NCBI GenBank assembly: GCA_030065095.1
Contig: JASJDP010000020.1
Location: 62,001 to 126,000 of the forward strand
Length of the DNA stretch: 64,000 nucleotides
Source of the DNA: Rhodobacter sp.
Lineage (GTDB): Bacteria > Pseudomonadota > Alphaproteobacteria > Rhodobacterales > Rhodobacteraceae
Direction of reading: 5' to 3'
This document shows, piece after piece, positions 26,368 to 37,019 of this stretch; position 1 is the stretch's first letter, and each line of letters starts with the position of its first letter. The position numbers and the translations under genes were made by a program. The notes under the pieces were generated by a model. The model was not told the origin of the DNA. It saw only the letters and a program-made list of their open reading frames with translations, and searched no databases.

Positions 26368-27966
26368 ATGGAAACCGGACGGGTCAACCCGCAGCACCGG
26401 CTTGAAGACCAAGGCATCAGCGGGCTTGGCCATGTTTACTACAATGATCTGGAACCTTCGCTGGTCGAACGTGCGCTGAAACGCGGCGAGGGATCGCTGG
26501 GTAAGGACGGGACGTTTCTGGTCACCACCGGCAAGCACACGGGCCGGTCGCCCAAGGACAAGTTCGTAGTCAAGACCGAGGGTCTGGAAAACACCGTCTG
26601 GTGGGAAAACAATGCGGCCATGGAGCCCGCATCATTCGACGTGCTGTACGCCGATATGCTGCAGCACATGAAAGGCGGCGAGTATTTCGTTCAGGACCTT
26701 TACGGCGGCGCCGATCCGGCGCACCGGCTGGATGTAAGGGTGGTGACCGAGCTTGCCTGGCACGGCCTCTTCATCCGCCACCTGCTGCGGCGCCCGAACC
26801 GGGCGGAACTGGACGACTACATCCCGCATTTCACGATCATCAACTGCCCGAGCTTCAAGGCCGACCCCGAACGCCATGGCTGCCGGTCGGACACCGTGAT
26901 CGCGCTGAACTTCGAAAGAAAGCTGATCCTGATCGGCGGCACGGCCTATGCGGGCGAAAACAAAAAGTCGGTGTTCACCCTGCTGAACTACATCCTGCCC
27001 GAGAAGGGCATCATGCCGATGCACTGTTCGGCCAATCACGCGCCCGGCAATCCGGTGGACACTGCGATCTTCTTTGGCTTGTCGGGCACCGGCAAGACCA
27101 CGCTGTCGGCCGATCCGTCGCGCGTGTTGATCGGAGATGACGAACACGGCTGGTCCGAACGCGGCACCTTCAACTTTGAAGGCGGCTGCTATGCCAAGAC
27201 GATCCATCTGAGCCGCGAGGCCGAGCCCGAGATCTACGCCACGACCGAGAAATTCGGCACAGTGATCGAGAACATGATCTACGACCGGGAGACGCTGGAG
27301 CTGGATTTCGACGACGACAGCCTGACGGCGAACATGCGGTGCGCCTATCCGCTGGACTATATCTCGAACGCCTCTTCGACGGCCCTGGGCGGCCATCCGA
27401 AGAACATCATCATGCTGACCTGCGATGCCTTCGGCGTGCTTCCGCCGATCGCGCGGCTGTCGCCGGCGCAGGCGGAATATCACTTCCTGTCGGGCTTCAC
27501 CTCGAAGGTCGCGGGCACCGAACGCGGCGTGACCGAACCGGAACCTACCTTTTCGACCTGCTTCGGGGCCCCCTTCATGCCGCGCCGGCCCGAGGTTTAC
27601 GGCAATCTGCTGCGCGAGAAGATCGCCAAACACGGCGCGACCTGCTGGCTGGTGAACACCGGCTGGACCGGCGGCGCCTATGGCACCGGATCGCGCATGC
27701 CGATCAAGGCCACGCGCGCCCTGTTATCGGCCGCCCTCGATGGCTCGCTGGCCGAGGCCGAGTTCCGCAAGGATCCGAATTTCGGCTTCGAGGTGCCTGT
27801 TGCCGTGCCCGGTGTCGCGTCGATCCTGCTGGAGCCGCGGCGCACCTGGGACGACGCCGCCGCCTATGATGCGCAGGCCCAGAAACTGGTGGGCATGTTC
27901 GCCAGGAACTTCGAACAGTATTTGAGCCATATTGACGAAGACGTGAAGGCCGTGGCCATCGGGTAA
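26368..27966 (+). CDS. pckA: Phosphoenolpyruvate carboxykinase (ATP)
   Basis: The 532-residue enzyme has the family's kinase-1a loop [11 protein letters not shown], the PEPCK signature [18 protein letters not shown] nearby, the N-terminal RSPKDKFVV and the adenine region. It decarboxylates and phosphorylates oxaloacetate to PEP with ATP, opening gluconeogenesis. The PEP made also feeds Enzyme I of the PTS branch encoded across the divergent promoter. Length is normal for the ATP-type enzyme. Confidence 0.98.
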   Translation: METGRVNPQHRLEDQGISGLGHVYYNDLEPSLVERALKRGEGSLGKDGTFLVTTGKHTGRSPKDKFVVKTEGLENTVWWENNAAMEPASFDVLYADMLQHMKGGEYFVQDLYGGADPAHRLDVRVVTELAWHGLFIRHLLRRPNRAELDDYIPHFTIINCPSFKADPERHGCRSDTVIALNFERKLILIGGTAYAGENKKSVFTLLNYILPEKGIMPMHCSANHAPGNPVDTAIFFGLSGTGKTTLSADPSRVLIGDDEHGWSERGTFNFEGGCYAKTIHLSREAEPEIYATTEKFGTVIENMIYDRETLELDFDDDSLTANMRCAYPLDYISNASSTALGGHPKNIIMLTCDAFGVLPPIARLSPAQAEYHFLSGFTSKVAGTERGVTEPEPTFSTCFGAPFMPRRPEVYGNLLREKIAKHGATCWLVNTGWTGGAYGTGSRMPIKATRALLSAALDGSLAEAEFRKDPNFGFEVPVAVPGVASILLEPRRTWDDAAAYDAQAQKLVGMFARNFEQYLSHIDEDVKAVAIG

Positions 27967-28009
27967 ACCCGACTTTCAGGCCTCACGCGCCGCTGCTAGG
28001 GTGCATCCC

Positions 28010-28540
28010 ATGCGGCGGTGCGTTCAATACTTGCGGTTTCTTGCCTTGGCGATCCCGCTGCCATGGACGAGCCAGGCCGCCGTGACCGCGCCGGGGGCGG
28101 TGTCCTACTCTTATGGGTACTTCTGTGCCCTGGAGCCCGTCAGCGAGCTGGAGGCCGAAGGCACCATTTCCGGCACCGTTTCCCTGATCGATGGCCCGCC
28201 GCGGTTCATCCGCGAGGGTCCGCTTGTGCCGGCGCAGATCGGCGTCGGGTTCGGCATCGTCTTCGACCTTTTGCCGCGCTATGTCGGCCCGGTTCAGGTC
28301 GAGGTCACGCATCCGCCGATGGGGCCCGATGGCGTAACGACCGAAATTTGGGTGTCTGACATCACCGACGCCGTCGACAATTACGTCGGCTTCTCTTTCG
28401 ACCTGCCTTACGAGTTACGCGAAGGCGACTGGGGCTTTCGCGGCACTGCGAACGGACGGCTGGTCTTTGATGTCTCCTTCAACGTGGTCGGCGCGACCCT
28501 TCTGCCGGCCGTGGAATGCGGACCGGCGCTAGCGTCCTGA
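28010..28540 (+). CDS. DUF3859 family secreted protein
   Basis: The 176-residue protein has a signal peptide (core YLRFLALAIPL, cut near SQA) and resembles DUF3859 proteins: SYGYFCALEP near the mature N-terminus, a VPAQIGVGFGI strand, a VEVTHPPMGPDGVT loop and NYVGFSFDLPYEL. The fold is predicted all-beta. Function is unknown. ATG 28010 is chosen with AGGGTG upstream; GTG 28001 is the alternative. It follows pckA after 43 bp and could be read through from it. Confidence 0.75.
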   Translation: MRRCVQYLRFLALAIPLPWTSQAAVTAPGAVSYSYGYFCALEPVSELEAEGTISGTVSLIDGPPRFIREGPLVPAQIGVGFGIVFDLLPRYVGPVQVEVTHPPMGPDGVTTEIWVSDITDAVDNYVGFSFDLPYELREGDWGFRGTANGRLVFDVSFNVVGATLLPAVECGPALAS

Positions 28541-28604
28541 GAGCCATGGACGCGGGTCCGGTTTTCGTTCAACCTTGCCCGCGGAAACCGCGCGAGGCCC
28601 AGCC

Positions 28605-29303
28605 ATGATCGAAGAACCGCCCCTGCTGACCGTCAAACGCCCCGCGCGCCGCCCCGCGCCCGCGCAGATCGCGGCGTTCCAGGCGGTACCCACCAGTTTT
28701 GTCGTGGATGCCATGTACGGCGCCGGGGCGATGTCGCCGGTGATCCGCCCGCTGGGAGAGGGCCGGGACCTGATCTGTGCCGCCGCGGGGCCGGCGCTGA
28801 CGGTGGATTGCGGCCCGGGCGACATCCTTGCGCTCTTGGCGGCGTTGGAGTCGATCCAAGAGGGCGACATGGTCGTTTCGGCCTTTCATGGGCACCAGGG
28901 TTGCGCCGCCGCGGGCGACCGGGTGACGGCGATGATGAAGAACTGCGGCGCGGCCGGATTCGTCACCGACGGACCGATGCGTGACTATGCCGGGATCGTC
29001 GAGGCCGGATTGCCGTGCTGGTGCACCGGGCTCAATCCAGGCTCGCCCTTCGGAAACGGTCCCGGGCGCGTCGGCTTTCCAATCCAGATCGGCGGTCAAC
29101 AGATCGAGACCGGCGACATGATCGTCGCCGACCGCGACGGTGTCGTCGTGGTGCCGTTTGCCGAGATCGACGCGGTGATCGGGATGCTGGCCAAGGTGGC
29201 CGAGTTGGAGGGTGCTCTGGATGCGCAGTTGAGGGCCGGCCTCAACATCCCGCAAGAGATCCGCGACCTGATGGCGAGCGACAAGGTGAAATACGTCGAT
29301 TAA
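28605..29303 (+). CDS. RraA-like protein / HMG-type aldolase family
   Basis: The 232-residue protein belongs to the RraA/4-hydroxy-4-methyl-2-oxoglutarate aldolase superfamily: SFVVDAMYG near residue 30, ALTVDCGPGDILALLAAL, GFVTDGPMRDYAGI (the metal/substrate-binding GxxxDGxxRD motif) and GDMIVADRDGVVVVP. Members cleave oxo-acids, decarboxylate oxaloacetate, or inhibit RNase E. ATG 28605 has GAGG upstream; the TTG start at 28575 is less likely. Next to pckA, a role in oxo-acid metabolism is possible but unproven. Confidence 0.85.
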   Translation: MIEEPPLLTVKRPARRPAPAQIAAFQAVPTSFVVDAMYGAGAMSPVIRPLGEGRDLICAAAGPALTVDCGPGDILALLAALESIQEGDMVVSAFHGHQGCAAAGDRVTAMMKNCGAAGFVTDGPMRDYAGIVEAGLPCWCTGLNPGSPFGNGPGRVGFPIQIGGQQIETGDMIVADRDGVVVVPFAEIDAVIGMLAKVAELEGALDAQLRAGLNIPQEIRDLMASDKVKYVD

Positions 29304-29990
29304 ACGAAGACGAGCTTTGCCGGACCCGCGTTCCGTCGATTCTTGGTCTTGAGCTGACATTGACAGGAATCTGATAAGCCGCGCCATCGCCGACCCGCGG
29401 GGAGGCGAAAGAAACCTTTGAACGACTCGATTTATCCCGGCAAAGTCCGAACGACCTCGATGCGATACGCGCCGCCAGCAAATCGCCTCCCCTTCGGGGC
29501 GGGTCGGCGATGGCGCGGCGGGGCTGCGCCCCTTGATTCCGCGCCTGAATGCAGATTGCGAACGTCCGCTCCATGCCACAATCCGCCTCCCGATCTTCCG
29601 AACCTGGCAAACAGCCTGTGCCCTGCCGGATCCTTGGAGCCAACGCCGGAAGGTCAAATGCTGCGAGTGCGAGGTCCGGTATTGGCCCAGTTCCTTGCCG
29701 GAACTCGCGATCATCGGCGTCGCACGGGCCGCGCCTGCCCCTCTCTTGGCCTCCGCAATGCACGGTGGCTCAGTTCAAAGGCCCAATTATTCCGATCCCG
29801 ATATCCCTTAACTCGCGGTTGCTATCGCCTGATAAACTATCCGCGCCTGCCCCCCCGCAGCGCCGTCACAAAGGCAAGAAGGATTCTGGCGCGACATTTT
29901 TTAACATCAGGCTTCAAGTTTACGAATTATTATTGCGCTGCAGGTGCGAAATGACTATGCCCGTCCGAAGTGGATTGAAGGAGGCCCCAG
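29304..29990. other. Intergenic region holding repeat copy B
   Basis: 687 bp between the rraA-like gene and mcd. The first part contains the palindromic repeat (29379-29518). The rest (29519-29990) becomes AT-richer toward the mcd start, as expected for a promoter, and includes a TGAATGCAGATTGCGAAC segment resembling 47639-47656. Short open frames here have no recognisable product. Confidence 0.6.
29379..29518 (-). repeat. Dispersed repeat, copy B, with terminal inverted repeats
   Basis: CCGCGCCATCGCCGACCC (29379-29396) is the exact inverse of GGGTCGGCGATGGCGCGG (29501-29518), and GGGGAGGCGA (29399-29408) of TCGCCTCCCC (29483-29492). The 140-bp unit therefore has terminal inverted repeats like a MITE or large palindromic element. 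Its interior is about 86 percent identical to copy A at 20397-20510 in inverse orientation. No transposase and no clear target-site duplication are visible. Confidence 0.8.
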
Positions 29991-31673
29991 ATGGCGCATG
30001 ATGGCCGGGAGATGACGATCGAAACCGCTCTACTGCCGGACCTTCTGGCCTTGACCAAGGCCGCAATCCCGCCCGCCGAGGCGCTTCTGGAAACCGCTAG
30101 GGACCGGGTTCGGGCCATGGTCACGCAGAACGGCAAGGTGTCGGGCGCGCTGCTTGAAGCGAACCAGACCGCGGCGCACGGGCTTGCCTGGCTGGCAACC
30201 TACGTCGAGAGCTTGCGCGAGATGCAGGGCTGGGCCGAGCGGCTGGACACGGATGGCAGGTTCGGCGAGCTTGAACGACTGATCCACCAGATCGCCTTCG
30301 GGGAATATCTCTGGCAGATCTACGGCGGCATTCCGATGAGCCAGGGCGAAATCGTCCGCCCGCAGGATATCGGCCTGTCCCAGGAGGATCAGCGGGCGTT
30401 GATGCAGCCCGCGGTGATGACGCTGACCCAGGCCGGCAACAGCCAGGCGGCGCGGATGCGGCTGGTCGCGTTGATGCAGGACGGCGCGGGCCACGCGACC
30501 GTCGGGTCCACCGGGCTTGACGACGAACTGGAAATGATCCGCGAACAATTCCGCAGGTTCGCCGATGAAAAGGTCGCGCCGCATGCCCATCACTGGCATC
30601 TGAACGACGAACTGATCCCGATGGAGGTCATCGAAGAACTGTCAGAGATGGGCGTCTTCGGGCTGACCATTCCCGAGGAATTTGGCGGGTTCGGACTGTC
30701 GAAGGCCTCGATGGTGGTGGTGAGCGAAGAGCTGTCGCGCGGCTATATCGGGGTGGGCTCGCTCGGGACACGGTCCGAGATCGCGGCCGAGCTGATCCTG
30801 TGCGGCGGGACGGCAGAGCAGAAGGCGAAATGGCTGCCTGCACTGGCGAGCGGCGAGACTCTGCCGACGGCAGTGTTTACCGAGCCGAATACCGGATCCG
30901 ATCTGGGTGCGCTGCGAACCAGGGCCGTGAAGGACGGCGATGACTGGGTGATCACCGGCAACAAGACCTGGATTACCCACGCGGCGCGGACCCATGTGAT
31001 GACGGTTCTGGCGCGATCGGTGCCGGAGACCTCGGATTATCGCGGCTTGTCCATGTTTCTTGCCGAAAAGACGCCGGGGACGGACGCACAGCCCTTCTCG
31101 GACCCGGGGCTTTCGGGCGGCGAGATCGAGGTGCTGGGGTATCGCGGCATGAAGGAATATACCGTCAATTTCGACGATTTCCGGATAAAGGGCGACAACC
31201 TGCTGGGCGGGGTTGAAGGCCAGGGCTTCAAGCAGTTGATGCAGACCTTTGAGTCCGCCCGCATCCAGACCGCGGCCCGGGCCGTCGGCGTTGCACAGTC
31301 GGCAATGGAGGCGGGCCTGCAATACGCGCTGGATCGTAGGCAGTTCGGCAAGCCGTTGATAGAATTCCCGCGGGTGGCGGGCAAGCTGGCGATGATGGCC
31401 GTGGAAATCATGGTAGCCCGCCAGTTGACCTATTTCTCGGCGCGGGAAAAGGACGCGGACCGGCGCTGCGACCTCGAGGCGGGGATGGCAAAGCTTCTGG
31501 CGGCCCGCGTGGCCTGGGCCTGTGCGGATAACGCCCTGCAGATCCATGGCGGCAACGGGTTCGCTCTGGAGTATCCGGTCAGCCGGATCCTGTGCGACGC
31601 GCGGATCTTGAACATTTTCGAGGGCGCCGCCGAGATTCAGGCGCAGGTGATCGCACGGCGGCTTTTGGGGTGA
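29991..31673 (+). CDS. mcd: (2S)-methylsuccinyl-CoA dehydrogenase-like acyl-CoA dehydrogenase
   Basis: At 560 residues this acyl-CoA dehydrogenase has an extra N-terminal helical domain of about 170 residues before the normal core (EMIREQFRRFADEKVAPHA; AVFTEPNTGSDLG; the DRRQFGKPLIEF and LQIHGGNGF FAD motifs). That extension is characteristic of methylsuccinyl-CoA dehydrogenase in the ethylmalonyl-CoA pathway, which replaces the glyoxylate cycle in many Rhodobacterales; it forms mesaconyl-CoA and gives electrons to ETF. A strong AAGGAGG precedes ATG 29991. Ccr, mutase and hydratase genes are not in the window, so the assignment rests on architecture. Confidence 0.78.
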   Translation: MAHDGREMTIETALLPDLLALTKAAIPPAEALLETARDRVRAMVTQNGKVSGALLEANQTAAHGLAWLATYVESLREMQGWAERLDTDGRFGELERLIHQIAFGEYLWQIYGGIPMSQGEIVRPQDIGLSQEDQRALMQPAVMTLTQAGNSQAARMRLVALMQDGAGHATVGSTGLDDELEMIREQFRRFADEKVAPHAHHWHLNDELIPMEVIEELSEMGVFGLTIPEEFGGFGLSKASMVVVSEELSRGYIGVGSLGTRSEIAAELILCGGTAEQKAKWLPALASGETLPTAVFTEPNTGSDLGALRTRAVKDGDDWVITGNKTWITHAARTHVMTVLARSVPETSDYRGLSMFLAEKTPGTDAQPFSDPGLSGGEIEVLGYRGMKEYTVNFDDFRIKGDNLLGGVEGQGFKQLMQTFESARIQTAARAVGVAQSAMEAGLQYALDRRQFGKPLIEFPRVAGKLAMMAVEIMVARQLTYFSAREKDADRRCDLEAGMAKLLAARVAWACADNALQIHGGNGFALEYPVSRILCDARILNIFEGAAEIQAQVIARRLLG

Positions 31674-31680
31674 AGCGCGA

Positions 31681-31744
31681 GCCGTTTCCATGCGGACACC
31701 CATCAAGCTGAGCGCCCGTTGCCCGAACCACAGGTGGAAACGGC
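31681..31744. repeat. 10-bp inverted repeat with 44-bp spacer after mcd
   Basis: GCCGTTTCCA (31681-31690) is the exact inverse of TGGAAACGGC (31735-31744), starting 7 bp after the mcd stop. The loop is long and no T-run follows, so it is not a standard terminator. It could be an RNA 3' structure or a chance match. Confidence 0.3.
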
Positions 31745-31937
31745 CATCCTTGCGGCGTGCCGCGGGCCGTTATCCCGGCTTCGGAAAAGACATCCCGCAG
31801 ACGTCTTTCGATTAGGTCGATGGCAAACGGAGCAATGTCCATGCCGGTCGACTTTCACCCCATGAGTCCGCGCGGATCGCTTCAAGGTCAGTGGCCTGCC
31901 ATCGCCGACATGTCGTCAAAGCAAGGCTCATCATACG

Positions 31938-33248
31938 CTAGCCGTTCTCGCGCAGGACCAGTCCGGCGAGGTAGAGCGATCCGCAGATCAGAATGCGGGC
32001 CGTCGGATCGGCGGCGGTGATCCGGCGGATCGCGTCCCGCGGCGAGGGCGACTGGGCGGACTGAAGGCCCACCGACAGGGCGGCGTCGGCGACCTCGGCG
32101 GGGCCGAGGGCGGCCTCTGTGCCGGGAATGTCAACGGCGTGCAGGGTTTCGGCAAGCCCGGCCAGCGGACGCAGGTAGCCGGTGATGTCCTTGGTGTTGA
32201 GCATCCCGCAAATCAGGTGCAGCGGGCGGTGCGGCAAGCCACCGAGGACCTCGACCAGCGCCGCGCCGGCTGCGGGATTGTGGCCGCCGTCAAGCCAAAG
32301 CTCTGCCGCACCGGCCGCGTCGACCAGCGGGCCGGTGCGCAGGCGCTGCATGCGCGCGGGCCAGTGGACCTGGGTGAGGGCCGGTTCATAGGCGGTATCG
32401 GGCGCGCCGATGGCACGCAGGGCGGCAAGGACGATCCCCGCATTCGAAACCTGGTGCGCACCGATAAGCGCGGGCATGGGCAGATCCAGCAGGCCGGTTT
32501 CGTCCTGAAACACCAGACGCCCGCGTTCTTCCCACACATGCCAGTGCTGGCCATGGACCAGAAGGGGTGCGCCGACCCGGGCAGCTTGGGCCTCGATGAC
32601 CGCCAGCGCGGTGTCCTCTTGGGGGCCGACGACACAGGGCACGCCGCGTTTCAGGATGCCTGCCTTTTCGCCCGCGATCTCGGGGAGTGTCTCGCCCAGA
32701 TATTGCTGGTGGTCGTAGGACACCGGCGTGATCACCGTCAGTGCGGGGCGGTCGACGACATTGGTGGCGTCGAGCCGGCCGCCGAGACCGACCTCGAGCA
32801 GCAGGTGATCGGCCGGGATCCGGGCGAAGGCGAGCAGCGCGGCGCAGGTGGTGATTTCGAAGAACGTGATCTCGGCCCCACCGTTGGCGGTTTCGCATTC
32901 ATCCAGAAGCCGGGCGAAATCGGGTTCCGAAATCAGCCCTCCGGCCAGGCGGATGCGTTCGTGGAAGCGGACGAGATGCGGTGAGGTGTAGGCATGGACA
33001 AGGTGCCCTGCGCCTTCGAGCCCGGCGCGCAGCATCGCCTGGACCGAACCCTTGGCGTTGGTCCCCGCGATATGAATGACGGGCGGCAGCTTGTCCTGCG
33101 GATCGCCCAGTGTCCGAAGCAGGCGCCAGACACGGTCGAGCGTGAGGTCGATGATCTTGGGGTGCAGCGACATCATCCGGTTAAGGATGATGTCCGAGCC
33201 GTCCGTGCCGGTTCGCTCCAGCACGATGTCCGAGCTTTCCGTCGTCAC
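31938..33248 (-). CDS. folC: Bifunctional folylpolyglutamate synthase/dihydrofolate synthase
   Basis: The 436-residue ligase has the Mur-ligase-like P-loop [11 protein letters not shown] (62-72), [13 protein letters not shown] and the ATP/Mg segment [12 protein letters not shown], then DGGHNPAAG in the C-terminal domain. It adds glutamate to dihydropteroate and to folates in the cytoplasm. Its ATG overlaps the accD stop (ATGA), the accD-folC order seen in many proteobacteria. Confidence 0.96.
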   Translation of the reverse strand: MTTESSDIVLERTGTDGSDIILNRMMSLHPKIIDLTLDRVWRLLRTLGDPQDKLPPVIHIAGTNAKGSVQAMLRAGLEGAGHLVHAYTSPHLVRFHERIRLAGGLISEPDFARLLDECETANGGAEITFFEITTCAALLAFARIPADHLLLEVGLGGRLDATNVVDRPALTVITPVSYDHQQYLGETLPEIAGEKAGILKRGVPCVVGPQEDTALAVIEAQAARVGAPLLVHGQHWHVWEERGRLVFQDETGLLDLPMPALIGAHQVSNAGIVLAALRAIGAPDTAYEPALTQVHWPARMQRLRTGPLVDAAGAAELWLDGGHNPAAGAALVEVLGGLPHRPLHLICGMLNTKDITGYLRPLAGLAETLHAVDIPGTEAALGPAEVADAALSVGLQSAQSPSPRDAIRRITAADPTARILICGSLYLAGLVLRENG

Positions 33249-34207
33249 GCCTTGGCTGCCTCGACAGGGGAGTCGGCGACGGGTTCAAGCGCGGGCGCTG
33301 GATCTGCCGGGGGGTCTTCCCCCGGTTCGGGCGGCGGCAGATCGCCCCGGACGGCCGGGCTCTGGCCCGTCAGCATCCGCACGATAGTGATCAGTTCATC
33401 GCGCAGGTCCTTGCGGTGAGTAACCCGGTCGAGCATTCCGTGGTCGAGCAGGTATTCGGCACGCTGGAATCCCTCGGGCAGCTTTTCGCGGATGGTCTGT
33501 TCGATGACACGGGGACCGGCAAAGCAGATCAGCGCGTTCGGTTCGGCGATCTGAATATCGCCCAGCATGGCATAGGATGCCGTTACGCCGCCGGTAGTGG
33601 GGTGGGTCAGGACGACGATGTAGGGCAATCCTGCTTCCTTCAGCATCTGCACGGCGACCGTGGTGCGCGGCATCTGCATCAGGCTGAGAATGCCCTCTTG
33701 CATGCGGGCGCCGCCCGCCGCGGAAAACAGGATCAGCGGCAGGTTCTGCTCGACCGCACGTTCGGCGGCGGCGATGATCGCGTTGCCGACGAACATGCCC
33801 ATCGAACCGCCCATGAAGCTGAAATCCTGCGCCGCCGCAACGACCGGAGTGCGGCCGATCTCGCCCTGGGCGACCAGCATCGCCTCGGGTTCGCCGGTTG
33901 CCTTCTGGGCGGCGCGCATGCGGTCGGGGTATTTCTTTTGATCGCGGAACTGCAGCGGGTCGGCGACCGGCTCGGGCACCTCGATCCGGGCATAGACGCC
34001 GCCGTCGAACAGCGCGTTGAACCGCTCACGGGGCGTCAGGGCCATATGGTGGTCGCAGTTTGTGCAGACGTTGAGATTTTCGCTGAGCTCGCGGTGAAAC
34101 AGCATGGTGCCGCATTCGGGACATTTCGACCACAGGTTCTCTGGCGTCTCGCGGCGCGAGAACAGCGAGTTGATCTTGGGCCGGACGTAGTTGGAGATCC
34201 AGTTCAT
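33245..34207 (-). CDS. accD: Acetyl-CoA carboxylase carboxyltransferase subunit beta
   Basis: The 320-residue subunit has the N-terminal zinc ribbon with Cys29, Cys32, Cys48 and Cys51, and the crotonase-like core ([38 protein letters not shown]). With AccA it moves the carboxyl group from biotin to acetyl-CoA, the first step of fatty acid synthesis. ATG 34207 ([10 protein letters not shown]) is the family start; the long upstream extension is spurious. A Pro/Glu-rich tail of about 35 residues follows the core. Confidence 0.97.
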   Translation of the reverse strand: MNWISNYVRPKINSLFSRRETPENLWSKCPECGTMLFHRELSENLNVCTNCDHHMALTPRERFNALFDGGVYARIEVPEPVADPLQFRDQKKYPDRMRAAQKATGEPEAMLVAQGEIGRTPVVAAAQDFSFMGGSMGMFVGNAIIAAAERAVEQNLPLILFSAAGGARMQEGILSLMQMPRTTVAVQMLKEAGLPYIVVLTHPTTGGVTASYAMLGDIQIAEPNALICFAGPRVIEQTIREKLPEGFQRAEYLLDHGMLDRVTHRKDLRDELITIVRMLTGQSPAVRGDLPPPEPGEDPPADPAPALEPVADSPVEAAKA

Positions 34208-34266
34208 CGAAAGCCTCGGCGGCTGCTTGGTTGCCGTCAGATAAGGCCGGTGCGGGCGAAATGCAA

Positions 34267-35148
34267 TCAGCGTTGCAGGGCGCGGCGAAGGATGAACCAG
34301 GTAAGGATCAGGACGGCGACGTCGCCGAGAATCAGCATCGGCAGCAGGCCGTTGTCGTCGGCGGCATAGGGTGTCGTGTAAAGCGCGAGGCCGGGAAGCG
34401 TGCCGTCCACGGCGACGATCAGGATGGCGAAGACGTTGTTGGCAAAATGCAGGCCCCAAGCGGCGCCGAGGCTGCCGGTGGCGGCGGTCAGGTCGGCTGC
34501 GGCGAGCCCGAAGATGCCGGTGGCCCCGACGATCAGAAGGGCGTTGCCGCCCGTGGTGGCGGGGTCGTAGTGGACGGCGCCGAAGATCAGGCTGGGCAAA
34601 ATCATCCAGACGACCGGAGAGCGGAAGCGTGCGGCGAGCTGCTGTTGCAGGTAGCCGCGAAAGACCAGTTCTTCCGCGCCGGTCTGCAGGGCGATGCCGG
34701 CGAGCGAGAGCGGCAGAAGAGCGAGCCACAGGATCGGGTCGAGTTGGGGTGTCGCGTCGAAGACGGCGAACCAGACGGCGACGGCGGCGGCATAGATCAC
34801 GGTGGCGATCGCGGCCGCACCGGCGAAATCGCGGATCGCGCGCGCGGCGCGTCCGAACAGGCTGCCGACGGGGCGGCGGTGCAGCAGGCGGACGGCGAGC
34901 ATCGGGCCCAAGGCCATGCCGAGAAAGGTCGCCAGCAGGATCAGCGTGCCGGCCGGGGTTGCCGCGTTCGCGACCTGGTTCATGCCGCCCGCGCCGGTCA
35001 GGGCGCCTGCCGCGGTGACGATCAGCATCAAAAGGCCGATATAGACCAGCACGCACAGCACGCAGCCAAGCAGAATGCGCCAGAGCTGCGGACGGGCCCG
35101 GGCGGGCCGGACAAAGGTTTCGAAGGCGGGTGAAAAGGCGCGGGCCAT
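34267..35148 (-). CDS. CPBP-family intramembrane metalloprotease
   Basis: The 293-residue protein has about eight membrane helices and the Abi/CAAX-protease motifs: EELVFRG (159-165, diacidic motif 1), FGAVHYDP (motif 2) and HFANN (motif 3). Such proteins cleave substrates within the inner membrane or act in peptide maturation and self-immunity. ATG 35148 begins just before the first helix; upstream residues to 35322 belong to the divergent ilvD leader. No bacteriocin gene is adjacent. Confidence 0.88.
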   Translation of the reverse strand: MARAFSPAFETFVRPARARPQLWRILLGCVLCVLVYIGLLMLIVTAAGALTGAGGMNQVANAATPAGTLILLATFLGMALGPMLAVRLLHRRPVGSLFGRAARAIRDFAGAAAIATVIYAAAVAVWFAVFDATPQLDPILWLALLPLSLAGIALQTGAEELVFRGYLQQQLAARFRSPVVWMILPSLIFGAVHYDPATTGGNALLIVGATGIFGLAAADLTAATGSLGAAWGLHFANNVFAILIVAVDGTLPGLALYTTPYAADDNGLLPMLILGDVAVLILTWFILRRALQR

Positions 35149-35285
35149 GCCAGCGGGGTTACTGCCTTGTACCGGCACATGCAACGCGGCGCATGCGCGG
35201 ATATCGGCGCTCGGGGGCGGGCGGTTTGCTTGTGTCCACGCGCATGCTCGCCTATTGCAGCACAAGCCGAATTGAGGAGTTGACG

Positions 35286-37019
35286 ATGCTGAAGGGAAAG
35301 ACCGACAAGTCCCGCCTGCCAAGCCGCCATGTGACCGAGGGCCCGTCGCGGGCGCCGCACCGGTCGTATTACTATGCCATGGGGCTGGACGATGCCGAGA
35401 TTGCGCAACCGTTCGTCGGCGTGGCGACCTGCTGGAACGAGGCGGCGCCGTGCAACATCTCGCTGAACCGGCAGGCGCAAGCGGTGAAGCTGGGCGTCAA
35501 GGCGGGGGGCGGGACGCCCCGCGAATTTACCACGATCACCGTGACCGACGGCATCGCGATGGGGCACGAGGGCATGCGGTCGTCGCTGGCCTCGCGCGAA
35601 GCGATCGCGGACACGGTCGAGCTGACGATGCGGGGGCATTGCTATGACGCCATCGTCGGCCTTGCAGGCTGCGACAAGAGCCTCCCGGGGATGATGATGG
35701 CGATGGTGCGGCTGAACACGCCGTCGGTATTCATCTATGGCGGCTCGATCCTTCCCGGTCGTCTGGACGGCAAGGACGTGACCGTTCAGGACGTGTTCGA
35801 GGCCGTGGGGCAGCACCAGGCGGGCAACTACACCGACGAGCAGTTGCGGGTGCTCGAACGGGTGGCCTGCCCCTCCGCCGGGGCATGCGGTGGACAGTTC
35901 ACGGCAAATACCATGGCCTGCGTGTCCGAGGCGATCGGTCTGGCGCTGCCGAACTCCTCCGGCGCGCCTGCGCCCTACGAATCGCGCGACCACTATGCCG
36001 TCGCTTCGGGCGAAGCCGTCATGAACCTGCTGGAAAACAACATCCGGGCGCGGGACGTGGTGACGCGGAAATCGCTGGAAAACGCCGCACGGGTGGTGGC
36101 CTGCACCGGCGGGTCGACCAATGCCGGGCTGCACCTGCCTGCGATCGCGCATGAGGCGGGGATCGAGTTCTTCCTGGAAGATGTATGCGATATCTTCAAG
36201 GACACGCCGTATTTCGTCGACATGAAGCCGGGCGGAAAATACGTGGCCAAGGACCTTTACGAGGCGGGCGGCGTGCCGGTGGTGATGAAGGAACTGCGCA
36301 AGGCGGGGCTGATCCACGAAGACTGTGTGACGGCGACCGGCCGGACCATGGGCGAAGAACTGGACCTGGTAGAGCGCGAGGCCGATGGCAAGGTGATCTA
36401 TCCCGTCGAGACGCCGATCACCGCGACGGGCGGTGTCGTCGGGCTGAAGGGCAACCTGGCCCCGGAAGGCGCGATCGCGAAGGTCGCGGGGATGCCGCCC
36501 GAGGACCAGGTCTTTACCGGCCCTGCGCGGGTGTTCGAGTGCGAGCAGGATGCGTTCGAAGCGGTGCAGAACCGCGCCTACGAGGAGGGCGATGTGATCG
36601 TCATTCGCAACGAGGGCCCGGCGGGCGGGCCGGGCATGCGCGAGATGCTGTCGACCACGGCGGCGCTGAGCGGTCAGGGCATGGGCAAGAAGGTGGCGCT
36701 GATCACCGATGGCCGGTTCTCGGGCGGCACGCGCGGGTTCTGCGTCGGCCATGTCGGGCCCGAGGCCTATCACGGCGGGCCCATCGCCTTGCTGAAGGAT
36801 GGCGATTTGATCACGCTCGATGCGATCAACGGCGAGCTTTCGGTTGACCTGAGCGACGAGGAACTGGCCGCGCGCAAGGCCGATTGGGCCGGTCCGCGCG
36901 AGACGATCTATGCCTCGGGCGCATTGTGGAAATACGCGCAACTGGTGGGTGTAACCTACAAGGGTGCGGTCACCCATCCCGGCGGCAAAGCGGAGCGGCA
37001 TGTCTATATGGACCTGTAA
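35286..37019 (+). CDS. ilvD: Dihydroxy-acid dehydratase
   Basis: The 577-residue enzyme shows the IlvD/Edd iron-sulfur cysteines: [12 protein letters not shown] (Cys49), [13 protein letters not shown] and [16 protein letters not shown], and a C-terminal [19 protein letters not shown]. It dehydrates dihydroxyisovalerate and dihydroxymethylvalerate in valine and isoleucine synthesis. GAGGAG precedes ATG 35286. Its 3' end overlaps the next gene by 20 bp in another frame. Confidence 0.97.
   Translation: MLKGKTDKSRLPSRHVTEGPSRAPHRSYYYAMGLDDAEIAQPFVGVATCWNEAAPCNISLNRQAQAVKLGVKAGGGTPREFTTITVTDGIAMGHEGMRSSLASREAIADTVELTMRGHCYDAIVGLAGCDKSLPGMMMAMVRLNTPSVFIYGGSILPGRLDGKDVTVQDVFEAVGQHQAGNYTDEQLRVLERVACPSAGACGGQFTANTMACVSEAIGLALPNSSGAPAPYESRDHYAVASGEAVMNLLENNIRARDVVTRKSLENAARVVACTGGSTNAGLHLPAIAHEAGIEFFLEDVCDIFKDTPYFVDMKPGGKYVAKDLYEAGGVPVVMKELRKAGLIHEDCVTATGRTMGEELDLVEREADGKVIYPVETPITATGGVVGLKGNLAPEGAIAKVAGMPPEDQVFTGPARVFECEQDAFEAVQNRAYEEGDVIVIRNEGPAGGPGMREMLSTTAALSGQGMGKKVALITDGRFSGGTRGFCVGHVGPEAYHGGPIALLKDGDLITLDAINGELSVDLSDEELAARKADWAGPRETIYASGALWKYAQLVGVTYKGAVTHPGGKAERHVYMDL

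Noticed and set aside
27958-27971. CGGGTaaACCCG at the pckA stop as a terminator
   Set aside because: Five-base stem, 2-base loop and no T-run.
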